DNA of 64,000 nucleotides from Polytrichum commune (taxonomy: Eukaryota > Streptophyta > Polytrichopsida > Polytrichales > Polytrichaceae): assembly GCA_950295325.1 (NCBI GenBank), contig OX485809.1:40581081-40645080 (forward strand). The letters are read 5' to 3'. Under the pieces are notes generated by a model that was not told the origin of the DNA, did no database searches, and saw nothing but the letters and a program-made list of their open reading frames with translations. Each line of letters starts with the position of its first letter. Position 1 is the stretch's first letter. A program made the translations under genes and the position numbers. Below, piece after piece: positions 1 to 11,016 of the stretch.

Positions 1-1109
1 CTACCTTTACGTCAACATTCATAATAGCCTTTTTAAATGTACACACTAGGAACTTTAAAAAATTAATTTCTTTGGTGTACCAAAAAAAAACCTTCTCCCT
101 TGTGTATATTATGTACACTTATGCCTTAGATAATACCCCTTCTTACATTCACATTAGTTCATATGTGATATGAAGAGTCTACCCCCTAGAGGTCATGGAC
201 CTATCATAAACCCCGATTGCTATAGGATTGAGGCATGTAATTTACTTTTCGAAGTTCACACTACATGAAATGTAAACATTGACATTTGAATTATGATATG
301 ATGGGTGCACTTATTGTTGTCCATTTGGCTTGCACATATATCCTTGGTGTTGATATATGAGTACTAGAGGATTTAGACGTAACTTCAATATAAAATAATT
401 GAATCATGTCTGTATCTCTAACTGATGTTCAAAGTAATCACAAAGTTACAATTTAATTTTCTTTCTTCGTGACATCTCCACAATTTATTTACAAAAAGGG
501 AATTCATGTCACAAGGGTGAAAAAAAAAGAAACCCTTGTTGGGGGGGGGGGGTGTATGAACCTTATTTTGTGTGATATAGAATTCCACACATTTATAGTG
601 ATGGAATCCAATAAATAATAGATATTCCAATTTCAGAAATCCAAATGGTGGATGTTTGTGAAAAACTATGTTTATTCATAATATATATATTTTTCAAAAT
701 TTTAGATACATTTGCGCTAGGTAAATGCCATTTAAACTAGTGGAGGGGCCCTTGCCAACAGCACAACCCCCCCCCTACAAAATAAAATAAAATAAAATAA
801 ATGAATAAGTGAATAAAAATTGGGTGGAGGGAGTTCAAATGGATGGATCTCCATAATTTAGTGCTACAAGCGTTTCTAGGACGCCTCCCGTGGGCAGCGT
901 TCATGTCCGAGCAACCCGTTCCTGTCCTCCCTTCCCGACTTGCCCTTCTTTCCCGACCCGTCCTGCCTCCCCAACCTGGCCTTCCTCCCTGCGTCCGCCT
1001 TCCTACCCAACCCGTCCAATCCCTGTCTGTCCATTCGTCCGTCCAATCCCCATCCCGAGCCCTCTCTCCCTCATTCTTCCTCCCATGCGCCGCAGGAGAG
1101 CTCCAAAGC
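1..1109. other. Intergenic, no gene seen
   Basis: AT-rich sequence without a recognisable gene. It holds a G homopolymer near 541-552, an (AAATA)n tract near 778-801, and from about 900 to 1080 a pyrimidine-rich stretch of CCCGTCC/TTCCC-like words. Overlapping reading frames over 843-1339 exist only because this C/T-rich stretch and the adjoining rDNA piece are GC-rich; they look like no protein. Confidence 0.6.
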
Positions 1110-1378
1110 TCCTCACACTGAGGTCAATCGTGGAGCAACAGGGTGTGAAGTCAACGCAGTTCTCACCCTCTCCGATGTCCCGTTCCAGGGATCTTCGGTC
1201 CAGTCCGTTGCAGGAGGACGCTTCTCCATACTACAACTCGAGGAATGGAACCACACGATTTGCAAGCGGGGCTCTTTCCGGTTCGCTTGCCGTTACCTGG
1301 TCAGTTTCTTCTCCTCCGCTTAGTGATATATATCCTTAAACTCAGCAGGTAGTCTTTCCTCATCTGAGGTCTGACCAG
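1110..1378 (-). rRNA. Truncated, decayed 5' end of 26S rRNA (with ITS2 junction)
   Basis: Read on the minus strand, this matches the start of plant 26S rRNA. It has the ITS2/26S junction words, CTGAGTTTAAG, AAGCGGAGGA, GAAGAAACT, then AACGGC-AGCGAACCGG, AAGAGCCC-GCTTG, GGAGAAGCGTCCTC and GGAGAGGGTGAGA, in the right order. Compared with the usual gene it carries many transitions, an insertion in the TATCAATAAGC word and a short deletion before TAACGGC. It ends after the GTTGCTCCACGA word. Only about 250 nt of a roughly 3.4 kb gene are present, so it is a non-functional dispersed fragment rather than part of an rDNA array. Confidence 0.85.
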
Positions 1379-2102
1379 CGCCCCGCGTTGAGCTTAGGAC
1401 CAGTAAACGCAGTCGTAAGCTTCCATTCCGCTTTGGCCCCTCCCTTAGATTGAGGCCTAGCTACCACAATTTGCACAGCAACCTCCTCATTCTTGAAGGT
1501 TGAATCTTGTCCTAGGTGTAATGGTTTGAACTCACCAGGCTGACGAGATTCCTCTAACTCTTCCTTCCATGACCAGATGGGGTCTTTGCTAGAATGGATA
1601 AAATGTACGACGCCTCGCAGAGACAAGTGCATGAAATACCATCACTAAGCACAACCTGGTCGATATGAATGCGAGTATGAACATCAATGTGGTCTCTGGG
1701 TTCAATTCCAGTGTGGAAAGAAGAACTCTGGTGCTAGGACTATCGTGACGCCTAGAAACTAAAACTAGAGAATGGATGGGATACCCCACTACTTGTCCGG
1801 GAAATAAATCTTGTCAATTTAATAACACCTCTCCATCGATGGATTCCTCCCCATGCTCTCTTTCCAAGCGTGGTTCTTCTCTTTCCAAGCGTGGTTCTAC
1901 TCTTTGTGAAAGGTCAAATCTCCAATGCATAGAAGTATTAAAAGTGATTTGAAACACTGTTTTGAAAGGAAGAATTGCCACACCGGTTACCGTAAATTCC
2001 AAACCACTTAATCATGAAGACTTTTGATCTGATAGGTTTGCAGTCTTACGAGTTCAAATTCGTGTCATTAATATCCCAATCTCCTAAATTTCTCAATCTT
2101 GT
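1379..2102. other. Intergenic between two rDNA fragments
   Basis: No gene recognised. The first bases may still be degenerate ITS2, with a GC-rich word at the junction; the rest is unique-looking sequence. A short direct repeat (TCTTTCCAAGCGTGGTTCT) occurs twice near 1858-1896. Confidence 0.45.
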
Positions 2103-2197
2103 CAATTTACCTCCCACTTCGAGCTGCAATCCCAACCAGCCTGACTCGCAGACAACGCCTCGTGGAGCAACAGGGTCTGAACTCGACGGGGCTCACC
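2103..2197 (-). rRNA. Second small 26S rRNA fragment
   Basis: On the minus strand the words GGTGAG-CCCCGTCG, GACCCTGTTGCTCCACGAGGC, GCGAGTCAGG-TGGTTGGGA-TGCAGC and GGAGGTAAATT follow the order seen roughly 150-250 nt into plant 26S rRNA. The piece overlaps the 3' part of the fragment at 1110-1378 (both hold GTTGCTCCACGA) but lies 5' of it on this strand. It is therefore a separate insertion or a duplicated, rearranged copy, not the continuation of the same gene. Confidence 0.8.
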
Positions 2198-2659
2198 TTC
2201 AATCTTGCTTAACCCTAAACTCTTGCTCTTCAATCTTGTATCTGTTTTATAACAAACCTGATGCATTTTGTCAGTTGTGCTGCTTCAATATGCCAATTTA
2301 TGTTTTGTTGCATCTCTGTCCTAAAAAATCTTAGTATTTTGCAGCACCTTCTTGTTCTGCAACCTTCGAATTCGTGTGTTGTGGGGGGAGTTCTTTCCAG
2401 CAGCTGGAGTAGGACTCCCATTTGTTACGATGACAACATGACTGCGAAGGTAAGATCATATAGGATTTTTTTTCCGTCGGGTTTAGGTTTTTTTTTTTTA
2501 AGTTTCTTCATTTCTTCTCCATCGCTTTCATATATGTTGTCATAGCCCAGAGCATATCTTCTTTCATATCATCAATGCATTCAATGAGGTTTTTCAATAC
2601 GCATTTAATTAAGGTTAGTATGGTTTAAGGGAACATCCTCATCATTTTGCAACGTCTAG

Positions 2660-2830
2660 GACGTTGATCGTAAGGGTTCCGACCTACCCACCTTGTCCTA
2701 CCGGGAAGCAGTTGAAATTTTGAGAGAGCAAGCTACCATCCTCGACTACAAGGGGGCAATTATGCCAGGTCCTATATACAGGGGGGCAAACTTGTGGGAG
2801 GCCTCACCCCAAGTCCCTGATTCCTATTAA
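2660..2830 (+). other. Unassigned exon-like open segment (56 codons)
   Basis: An open frame follows a possible splice acceptor (…CGTCTAG) and ends at TAA. It reads DVDRKGSDLPTLSYREAV… then ILDYKGAIMPGPIYRGANLW…, a balanced, non-repetitive composition unlike the surrounding AT-rich noise. I do not recognise the family. It could be the last exon of a gene, a relic of one, or a chance frame. There is no start codon in frame and no clear partner exon nearby, although ATGACTGCGAAG followed by GTAAG near 2439-2455 looks like a first exon with a donor. Confidence 0.25.
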
Positions 2831-3036
2831 AAGAGGGCCATATAGGGATGGGATCAATTTTTTTAAGGGTGGGCAACAAGGGGTGGCGGATTGATGTAGG
2901 TGGGTATAGAGTGGGCTCCGGGGGTGCTCAAGCAAGAACATTATGATATACCAAGAATAAGAAATTTACATATTAGATTATGCAAGAAAGGAAGATTAAC
3001 AATATTTTGCTATACTTAGCATGTGAGCAAATGGTG

Positions 3037-3152
3037 TTTGGAGTTAGGTAACTCTAAATAAAGAATTGGGTTAGACAACCCAAAAAAGAATGGTGCACAA
3101 GGGCTAGACACAACTCATAAAGGAATTGTGCACAAGAGTTAAACAACTTCAT
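3037..3152. repeat. Left array of a ~20-bp palindrome (4 copies)
   Basis: Four imperfect palindromes close to TTGGAGTTAGACAACTCCAA lie at about 3037-3057, 3065-3083, 3097-3118 and 3131-3152. Each has a TAGAC- or TAAAC-like centre. The same motif recurs in a second array about 1 kb away. Such paired arrays of short palindromes are compatible with subterminal protein-binding sites of a transposon, but I could not define its ends. Confidence 0.55.
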
Positions 3153-3159
3153 ATCAAAG

Positions 3160-4100
3160 ATCTTTGCGTTTTTCGCGCACTTCCCCATGAGGAGTGCCCG
3201 AAACACCATGGGCACAAGGGGGACCCCAGAGTGACACCCGAGACTTGTGGTGCCATAGGTGAGAGGGCCCAAGTAATCCTAATGTGGGTGAGGGTCGTGA
3301 GCGTTGGGAATTCCTCCCACCCATGGAGAGTAGGAATCACAAGGGTAAGGCAATGAGCTATGAGTAGCATATGGCGTGCAGATTCTAGAATGCTCAAGAA
3401 CACCTCAAGGGGAGGTATGAGCTAGGAGATATGGCATTTAAGTGGGGCGTTGCCGAAGGACAGTAATGACCTGTGAGTGGTGCCCGAGATTGCCTAGGTT
3501 TGAACTGCCATAACTTCCTCATATTTGCTTGAATGGGGCAGGTGAAAGGTCCATCGGCATCTACGCAAAGAGTAGATGTCAATAGAATGGTTGTTTGATG
3601 CATTGAAGATCAGAAGTAATGGTGGTCTAAGGGAAAATGTCTATTCGGCCCCAACCCTTGGGAGAGAGACAAAAGGTTTCTTGACGGTGGGGTAGGGGCC
3701 CTGTCCAAAGTCCTAAAGGCTTACATGGGTGAGGCGGCATGGCCGATTGAACCCATCCAAGGTTGAACGACAGGGCCTCCACAAACATTGGCCCAACGTG
3801 AGGGCATAGTTGCCTAGTTTGGTTCGGGTTGTTGTGGTGTTGCTCCAGCAACACGATGATCAACTTAAGATTGGACTTTTATGAATGGAAGTCTACATCT
3901 AACCATTGGTTACCGATTAAGGGGAGAGTCTTGAATGCAAGTGCAGGAAGGTTGGTCCCCCACCTATGAACTAAAGAGGTCCGTGGTATGGAGAGCTAAC
4001 CATTTGCATGATGGAATGTGAAGGGTTAGTGCTCGTAAGCCTTGCTAGAATTGGGAAATGGTGAAGATAGTTAAGGGGCGCTAGCAAGCATTGCGACAAC
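3160..4100. other. Spacer between the palindrome arrays, no gene seen
   Basis: Moderately GC-rich DNA with no convincing gene. Short frames run on both strands but show no protein family. Together with the flanking arrays it may be the body of a non-autonomous element of about 1.3 kb. Confidence 0.4.
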
Positions 4101-4288
4101 ATTGGAGTTAGACACCACCCTCTAGAAGATCTTTGTGTTGGAGTTGGACAACTCCCTCTGACAACTCCCACCGGATGGGTGTTATTCATTGGACCTAGAC
4201 AATTCTCAATGATTAAATCTATTTGGAATTAGACGGTTCCAACTAGAAGAATGGATGATTGGATGGAGTTGGAATTAGATAGTTTTAA
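4101..4288. repeat. Right array of the ~20-bp palindrome (5 copies)
   Basis: Palindromes around TTGGAGTTAGACACCACC, TTGGAGTTGGACAACTCC, TTGGACCTAGACAATTCTCA, TTGGAATTAGACGGTTCCAA and TTGGAATTAGATAGTTTTAA lie near 4101, 4136, 4188, 4222 and 4269. The arms change together in several copies (GGAGTT/AACTCC against GGAATT/GGTTCC), so dyad symmetry appears kept while sequence drifts. Confidence 0.55.
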
Positions 4289-4442
4289 TTAAAGGATTAT
4301 AATTGAGTCAAAAAATAAGAAAATATCATATGGTGAAGTAGTTATACATGTATACTCATATATAAGGAATATTCTATCTAAATTTAATAAGCCTTAAGAC
4401 TTCTAAAAGTATCTCTTAGATATAATGAATAAAGATGGATAA

Positions 4443-4936
4443 GGGTCGCTCACACTATGGCCATCCAAGTCGAGAGGCCATGGGATCGAATGGCCAAACT
4501 TTGTTAAGAATCCAAAGAAATGGGCTGAAAATAGCTAAAAAATATATGAATTGGAGCCTTCAGCCAAGCATAGTGTGAAGACTCCAAAGGCCAAGCCCAA
4601 AGTTCAAAGAAAGAAGAAGTATTCTACTTTATTCCTTGCCCAAAACAACCTCTCCAATCTAACGACCAAGATCTTGTCAGTTTTTGAAAATTTTATGATA
4701 AAAATCGATGGCCTCTTGACCATAGTTTGGGTTTCCATTTCTGTCTAACCCAAACTTCCTCCGAGAGTCCGTTGCCTTGGTCAAAAAGTATTGCCATGTA
4801 GGCATTTTGGAGAGCAACAACCTTTGGACTTTGGCCTCTAGTGTGAAGGGTGGAGAGGCTGAATTCTTGGTTTCTTGCAATTTGATTGGTGGAAATTGAC
4901 GGCCTCTCGACCTTCGGCCATAGTGTGAAGCAACCC
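4443..4936. mobile_element. PIF/Harbinger-like MITE, 494 bp, TAA duplication
   Basis: The left end GGGTCGCTCACACTATGGCC and the right end, read inverted, GGGTTGCTTCACACTATGGCC form terminal inverted repeats. Each end is flanked directly by TAA (4440-4442 and 4937-4939), the 3-bp duplication typical of the PIF/Harbinger superfamily. There is no transposase; the short frames inside are not protein-like. The CACACTATGG core links it to the elements near 10.4, 16.4, 22.6, 26.3 and 34.9 kb. Confidence 0.8.
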
Positions 4937-4939
4937 TAA

Positions 4940-6978
4940 GACTAGGAGTGCCTTTAGGTATAAGAGAGAGCTCGGGGGAGGAGAGAAGGTCATATTGTGT
5001 CTCTCCTATGGTCGGGTGGTTCAAGTTCATAGCAATCACGATGTTGTGTTTGAGTTGTAAGCTTTTTGTAATGCATAAAGTTTGAATGTTCTCAAAATTG
5101 GTGTCTCATGTGCATTCATGCTTGTAGTATTCTTGTATAAAAGAAGAACATGACAAACTTAGTTCCCAATGGAGTTCCCAAAGAGATATCCATTAGGAAC
5201 TATGTTCCAACTTGAGCACCCTCGGAGCCCGCTCTATCTCTTAAAATAACCTTTAAGGATAAGGTTTGCACACAAGATGGAAAGTGTGTTGACGGTTAGT
5301 AGGTTTTCATGCTAGCCCATTGTGGTGCATGAGATGTGGGTTCAATTCCTTGCTCCAACATCTTCATGCCTCGACACTATTTAGTAGAGTGTGGGCTCTC
5401 ATACTTAGTCTCATACTTAGTGAATTTGAAGTTTATAGGGAGTGCTGAAAATCCATTTGTTGGGAACATTACTAGTTCAATTCATGGATGAAATCCGCAA
5501 ATTGGACGATTCTTGGGACTCTACACGCCACGCCCACTAAAAAAAATGCCAATCAATCTTGGCCGTAAATGTACATCCAACAGTCTAAATCCCTTCGCCC
5601 TTCTTGCATGGGCCCCCTTTCGGTAGGACCTAAGGACTTGACCCCCCAAATCAACCTAAAGATGATAATGGTCCAATAATGTACTCTAGGTGTCGTAGGC
5701 CCTACCTAGATACCCTATATATCATGAAAATATCTATTAAAATTTTAATAATTAAAACAGTACTAAAAATAGCATATTGGTGAAATATTCATATAAATGT
5801 TTATATATTTGGTTTATTATGATATAATAATGATACGATAATGACATTATATTTTCAACCTAGAATATTTCATTTTGATAAAATAATAAATTTAAATGTT
5901 GCTAGTTTTGAGCATAATATACTATCATGGGCCGAAAATTGATGTGGGTCACGAGAAATTACATTGACCAAAATTATCACGCTCTGACAAATTCTAGAGT
6001 TGGGCCACAATAATAGATGTAAAAGGTGTAGCCACATAAGACAAGTGATCACATAAGACACATAACATTACTTAGGGGCCATCTTCTGATCACTTTATAT
6101 TTGAGAGCAAGCCCTGGGTTCAAATTCATTATGAAAACCTAGAGATTCTCACAACCAGCAGTTATATAGAGCCAACCCCATGGAACAAGCTAGCTCCCTT
6201 GAGCAATGTTATAATGTTCTCCCTCTTTAGTATTACACTTTTGGGATATACACAAAAAATCATATTATCGAGGTGTCTTCTTCTCATTAATATGACAAAT
6301 GGCGTAAAGTTGTCGTATTATTGAGGGAATACGAAAACATAAGTAATATGAAATAATAACTTATAACTCCGAATAAATACAATTATTCTCAAGAACTCTT
6401 GAAATAAGAGTCCAAAGATCTCTAGTGTTGCCTAGTACCCAAGTTAGCAACTATCATCTTATCTAAATTCCCTATCAACTTTTCAAAACTAATAATTTCA
6501 TTAACATCAATATATAAAGAGTTCTCTAATAAGAAACTAGACAACAATGATGCATGATGTTTAGCATCAAGATATTGATGATACTATATCACCTGTGTAC
6601 AAGGCAATACACTAGGTAGGAGGCCACTCTCACCCTAACTTTGTCCATTCTACATTAGTAACCTTAATTATCATGAAGATCCCAATGATAAGTGAAGTTC
6701 CCAAGTGAAAATGGATGTATTTTAGACATACATAACATAGATAACTAATTTTAGCATTAACTACCTCTTTAATATGACAAAATGGAGATTCTAAATGTCG
6801 CAGTCGTATAAAAGAGGGATTTTTGAACTAAAAAGTTTGGTCTCACAAAAATGCGTCGTAATATATCGAGGGTGTCATATTAACGAGGTTAGACTGTATG
6901 CAAATTCTCAACAGTCCGAAATGATTCTGTATTACTAAAGTTCCATGTTTGGCCATTCCTAGGGATGCCTCCAAAAGG
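4940..6978. other. Intergenic, no gene seen
   Basis: About 2 kb without a recognisable gene, changing from moderate GC to very AT-rich (5700-6900). A few exact GGTTCAATTCC words (for example near 5339) resemble pol III B boxes, but no tRNA fold surrounds them. Confidence 0.5.
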
Positions 6979-7050
6979 TGCCTCCACAGAGGATCGAACT
7001 CTGGACCTTCAGTTTACAAGACTGACGCTCTACCACTGAGCTATAAAGGC
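6979..7050 (-). tRNA. tRNA-Thr(UGU)
   Basis: The minus strand folds into a full 72-nt cloverleaf. Acceptor GCCTTTA pairs with TGGAGGC (with G-U pairs); the D stem is GCTC/GAGC; the anticodon stem TCAGT/ACTGA closes the loop CTTGTAA with anticodon TGT; the T arm is CAGAG-TTCGATC-CTCTG; the discriminator is A. The A box (TAGCTCAGTGG) and B box (GTTCGATCC) are intact, and a TTTT tract a few bases downstream can serve as the pol III terminator. There is no intron and no encoded CCA, as expected for a nuclear gene. It decodes ACA and, by wobble, ACG. Confidence 0.93.
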
Positions 7051-7224
7051 GGATGTCTTCCGAGTGTTTTCGATAATTTACTCAAAGTGATCATATGCCA
7101 CATGGACTCTTGGGCCTCCCTGGAGGCGACAACTGTCAGCCTGGCATGTGTCCACCTGGCAAGCCTTGGTAAGGGCTGGTGACCAGATTTTCGAAGAGCA
7201 CTGCCTTTATCTTTGTAATTTTAG

Positions 7225-7586
7225 GCGAAGTGTTTGATTGTGAGTCTGAGATCCTGGCAGATTCAAGGAGAATTTTATCTGAATTTGTTGCACAATCGAA
7301 GTGGAAGCTGTTTCAATCTAGTGAGATGACTACTGGTATGGAGGTGGACTCAGTTCCTGGCGTTGTTACAGAGCGAGATCTCAGTTTTGGCAACACTCTC
7401 CTCACTGTAATCTTGCTTCTCCTGCCCCTCTGTTGAATTTGAGTGCTGGTTTTGGGTGCGAGGCTAGTCACTTTGATCTGCTTCAGGGTTTAGTTTCAGG
7501 GCTGGCAATGATGAGGTTCATAGGGAGCTGGAACGGAGGTAGAAATCTTCAGAGTTTGGAGAAGTGCTCTTTTAAAGTAATTCGTT
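7225..7586 (+). pseudogene. Coding-like relic of an unrecognised gene
   Basis: After a possible acceptor (…TTTGTAATTTTAG) a frame reads GEVFDCESEILADSRR and continues through VAQSKWKLFQSSEMT and MEVDSVPGVVTERDLSF. After a one-base frame change it continues as SPAPLLNLSAGFGCEASHF…LLQGLVSGLAMMRFIGSWN before a stop. The amino-acid mix looks protein-derived, but I do not recognise the family. The frame change and missing start suggest a relic. It directly precedes the tandem duplication at 7556-8425 and may belong with the exon-like segment at 8482-8826. Confidence 0.3.
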
Positions 7587-8425
7587 GACGAAATCATGCT
7601 TCCAGAAGCTTATGGAAGTGGCTAGATTGTCATGGGATGGTGTGGTGTTCTTTGTGGTTGTGCTTTATATGATGTGGTAGCTAATTTGTAGCCATGGCTG
7701 GTGGTGGATGATACCACTTATAAGAAGTGATACATATTGTACTATGGAGGTCAGAATGGGCCGACGGGAGCACCTATACTTTTTTCTGAAACAAGTGTAC
7801 CACCTGTTGTATCTGCAAAACGCTCAAATTCTAGGTTACATCAGCTTAAGGTCATTACCCTAATGTGATTTGAAATTTTTTGAAAAGTTGGGTTGATTCC
7901 CATGGGGACGTTAACCCTACGTAGTTATGTAATTTTTGTATTTCGGAGCTCTGTCAATTGGACCACTGTACCAAAAGTTTGGAGAAGTGCTGTCTTACTC
8001 TAAATCCATGAGAATGAGTATGTATGAGAAATCATGTCTGGTAACTTATGGAAATGGGTCGATTCCCATGGGATTGTGGTAGTGTTCTGTGTACATATGT
8101 TTTAAACGAGTTGGTAGCCAATTTGTAGCCATGGCTGGTGGGGAATGATGGTATGTATAAGAAGTGGTACAAATTTTGCTATGAAGGTCATCAGTGAAGA
8201 GGATCGAAGAACCCTGTGAATGTTTTGCAGAGTGGGGTCAGAGTTGAATGGGTTGAAGGGTAGACCCAATATTTCCTTCTGAAACCACTGATGCGTCTGC
8301 CAAAATGCTTGAGTTCCAGCTCACATCAGCGTGAGGTTAAGGCCATGAGGTCATTTGAAGATTTTTGAAAAGTCGGGTTGATCGCCATGGCGGACCTTAA
8401 CCCTACACGAATATGTATAACCAGA
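7556..8425 (+). repeat. Tandem duplication, two ~0.43-kb units
   Basis: Unit 1 (about 7556-7975) and unit 2 (about 7976-8425) share in the same order: AGTTTGGAGAAGTGCT, AAATCATG…CTTATGGAA-TGG, ATTTGTAGCCATGGCTGGTG, TATAAGAAGTG-TACA, TTTTTGAAAAGT-GGGTTGAT and TTAACCCTAC. The units differ at many sites, so the duplication is not recent. No reading frame is kept across it. Confidence 0.8.
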
Positions 8426-8481
8426 GATGCCTCACTTTTCCCACAAGGGCATCGCTGATTGCTAATGGACACTATTGACAG

Positions 8482-8826
8482 GATGATGCCGCAAAAGCGA
8501 CACAACCACTTGGATTGGAAGGAGCGGAGAAGAAAGACAAGAACGATGAGGGAGGGGCAAAACAATTCAGGGAATATGATGATCCACTCCTTCAGGGGCA
8601 TGGAGCTACTCACATGTTCAATGACATGCATGGATTCACAACTAGAGTAGAAGACGTGCAAGCATCATTCGATAATTCCTCCCCTACCAAACTGAGGCAC
8701 ATGGCTGGCTTGACTATGGGTGGCCCCAAAAGCACAGGGAACACGGACTGGGGAGCCGGAACGGACGGTGGAAGGAGCGGTAAACCACAAGATGGTGTTT
8801 CTTATAGCTCCTTCACTGGGGTGTAA
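8482..8826 (+). CDS. Exon-like segment, 114 codons, unknown protein
   Basis: An open frame follows a good acceptor (CTATTGACAG) and ends at TAA. It is more GC-rich than its surroundings. It begins DDAAKATQPLGLEGAEKK, is charged and Gly-rich, holds LLQGHGATHMFNDMHGF and VEDVQASFDNSSPTKL, then a Gly/Thr/Ser-rich tail (MGGPKSTGNTDWGAG…). No domain is recognised. It could be the last exon of a gene whose upstream exons are lost or lie before the duplication, or a gene relic. Frames inside that start at ATG are shadows of it. Confidence 0.3.
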   Translation, partial: DDAAKATQPLGLEGAEKKDKNDEGGAKQFREYDDPLLQGHGATHMFNDMHGFTTRVEDVQASFDNSSPTKLRHMAGLTMGGPKSTGNTDWGAGTDGGRSGKPQDGVSYSSFTGV

Positions 8827-8965
8827 CGATGTTTACCTAGTCTATAAAATTGCTCATCTCTTCTTTCACATTGCTTTCCTGAAGCAAAAACACTTGTGGG
8901 AATGACACCTGAGCATTGGCAGCCCTGAACCCTGTACATTCCGGAGGAGATTAGAGTTGTCAGAT

Positions 8966-9990
8966 CGTAGGGCAAGAGATTCATCGAGTACATTTGACAG
9001 AAAGTGACAAGTAATCATGTTGAGGGTTTAATGGAAGCAGGTTTGCTGATGTTGTGCTTGATAAATTGTTCATTAGCATACTAGGGTTAGGTTAGTTGTT
9101 TGACTACAGGCGCTTCGAGCACCCGCAGGTGTAGGTTGATCGAGGTGTGACTTGCTCTAGACTGCAATGAAGTACTGTGGGTGTCTTTGAAGTCATCCAT
9201 TCATGTACACTATTATTTTCTCTTTTTGCCTGAATGTCAAGAGACTAATCTGATTCCTGGCTGGTATTCAAGTCGACTACGCTAATAGAGAAGATTGCCA
9301 AACCGTGAACCCTGAGAGATTCATCGAGTTCATTTCACAGAGAGTGATAAGTAATCTTAATGGAGGAAGTATGAGAGAGAGATTTGATCATGTTGTGCTT
9401 GTTAGTTACTTGTTAGCATATGGTTAGGTTATATATCATTGGATTTGTCTTCTTATCTACTATCCAATTTCACTCCTCGAATGAGGATCATAAGTATTGT
9501 ATTGAACCCTATCTATTATCATCATAATCTATGATCCAATATGTTACCACCCTGGGCACCCGAGAGAGAAAGTCACACCTCTATTTTCCGAAACCCATGG
9601 GTGTTTGAAGATCCAGTAGTTGAACATCTAACCTAACCCTACGCTAACAAAAATTTATCGAGCACAATGTAATCAAACCTCCTTTCATTACTTCCTTGAT
9701 GTGATGGCTTGTCACTCTGTCAAATGAGCCCGATGAATCTCTTGCCCAAGGATTCACACATAATTGAAAATTCACTTATCATAAGTCAACAATTAGCTCG
9801 AAATTGGATTTATGATCCGCACACACCCTTGCAGGTTATGGTGGAGTTGCCACCCTAAGCTTGGGCATCTTTAAAACAATCACTTCATATGCACTATTAT
9901 ATTCTCTCTCTATTTGGATGTTAAGAGACTAATTTCATTCTTGGTTGGTGTTCATGTTGATCATCCTAATAGAGAAGATTGGCCAGTCAA
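8966..9990. repeat. Cluster of direct and inverted local repeats
   Basis: One ~130-bp block (GAGATTCATCGAG…TTGACAGA…GTGACAAGTAATC…TTGTGCTTGATAAATT…TTAGGTTAG) occurs at about 8966-9090 and 9306-9440 in direct orientation and again inverted at about 9610-9745. A second block (CACTATTAT-TTCTCT…GAGACTAAT…TTC-TGG-TGGT…CTAATAGAGAAGATTG) occurs at about 9205-9300 and 9888-9985. The pattern resembles a rearranged segmental duplication. No gene is visible. Confidence 0.7.
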
Positions 9991-10379
9991 GTAAGCTCCT
10001 CTTCTGCCTGCCAGTTGGATCCATGCGAGTGTCCAGTATATACTTGGAGTTTCAATTCAATACTTAGAAGTGGATAAAATCCCAATCTTGAATACAGACA
10101 TCCTCCTTTGAGTACATTCAGAGCCAGAGACCTTAGTACATCATTTTGATTCACGAAAATGTTTAGATTACTGCAAAAGCACACACCCATGTACTCATCC
10201 ATATTCATACTCCTGTCATTGGGTGATGTTGAGATTGCAAGTCTACCTAGCATCTGCATGGCATTGCCTTCTGGTTGTCGACACCTGACATATAATAATT
10301 ACATTCATCTTTGAGGTCATTTGTGTCCTCTTCCTCCTCATCCTCCTCATCATGCTTTACTTGTGGACAGCATTATTAA

Positions 10380-10905
10380 GGGGTTGTTTGCATCAGGAGC
10401 CTCATGCTTCTCTAAAATATGTGCTTGGCCATTGAACTTGTTGTGAACCACTTCAGTTTACATGAAGAAAAATAAAATGTAAGAGTGATCATGGAATTTG
10501 AGGTCCCCAAAACGTCCATTTTCAAGCCTAGATTATCTATTGCCATGGTCCAACGGTTTTTGTGGTGAGAGCAAAAGAGGTTTTCTTGTTGCAAATGTCA
10601 AAGGATCATGATAGAGAAATGGCTTAATAATAATAATAATAAATTTATTTTGGCCAAACATCACTGTAGTTACAAGGAAAGAGGGGAAGAAGGGGAGAAG
10701 GTCAGAAGGTCAAATATGAAGAAAAAATTTAAAAAAATCTTTTTGTGGATATATATTAAAAAAAATTAGTGCATCCACTTTTTGGTGCATGGTCACTTCT
10801 CTTGGTCCATGTTCAATTTGCACCTAGTGAGGGGCCCAAAGACTTTAAAAATGCATTTTTAAGAAATCGGACCATGAAAGTGTGACCATGGAAAAAGGCC
10901 CTCTG
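10380..10905 (-). mobile_element. PIF/Harbinger-like MITE, inverted copy (family H1)
   Basis: This is the reverse complement of the family seen at 34898-35443. It starts TAA then GGGGTTGTTTGCATCA (the right end inverted), contains ACCACTTCAGTTTACAT and GAGGTCCCCAAAA, and ends with the inverted left part CACCTAGTGAGGGGCCCAAAG…GGACCATG…CCATGGAAAAAGGCC. The outermost bases at the 10.9 kb side have diverged. It faces the next copy head to head. Confidence 0.75.
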
Positions 10906-11016
10906 ACATGGGACTAGCCACCAAAACTAGAATAGCTATTGACTGTGCTACACAGCTAGCACTTATGAGTTGTCACACCGTCAAGAGAAAGAATCGCTCT
11001 TATTGTAAACACCTTA

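Noticed and set aside
843-1339. Overlapping Pro/Ser-rich frames
   Set aside because: They run through a C/T-rich tract into the antisense of an rDNA fragment.
4551-4748. Lys-rich 65-codon frame
   Set aside because: Lies inside a MITE between its terminal repeats; composition reflects AT-rich sequence.
5339-5349. GGTTCAATTCC B-box-like word (also near 1698)
   Set aside because: No cloverleaf can be drawn around either.
6979-7050. Possibility that the tRNA-Thr is a plastid insertion
   Set aside because: Stem sequences do not match the plastid trnT-UGU pattern as I know it, and A and B boxes plus a T-run terminator fit a nuclear pol III gene.
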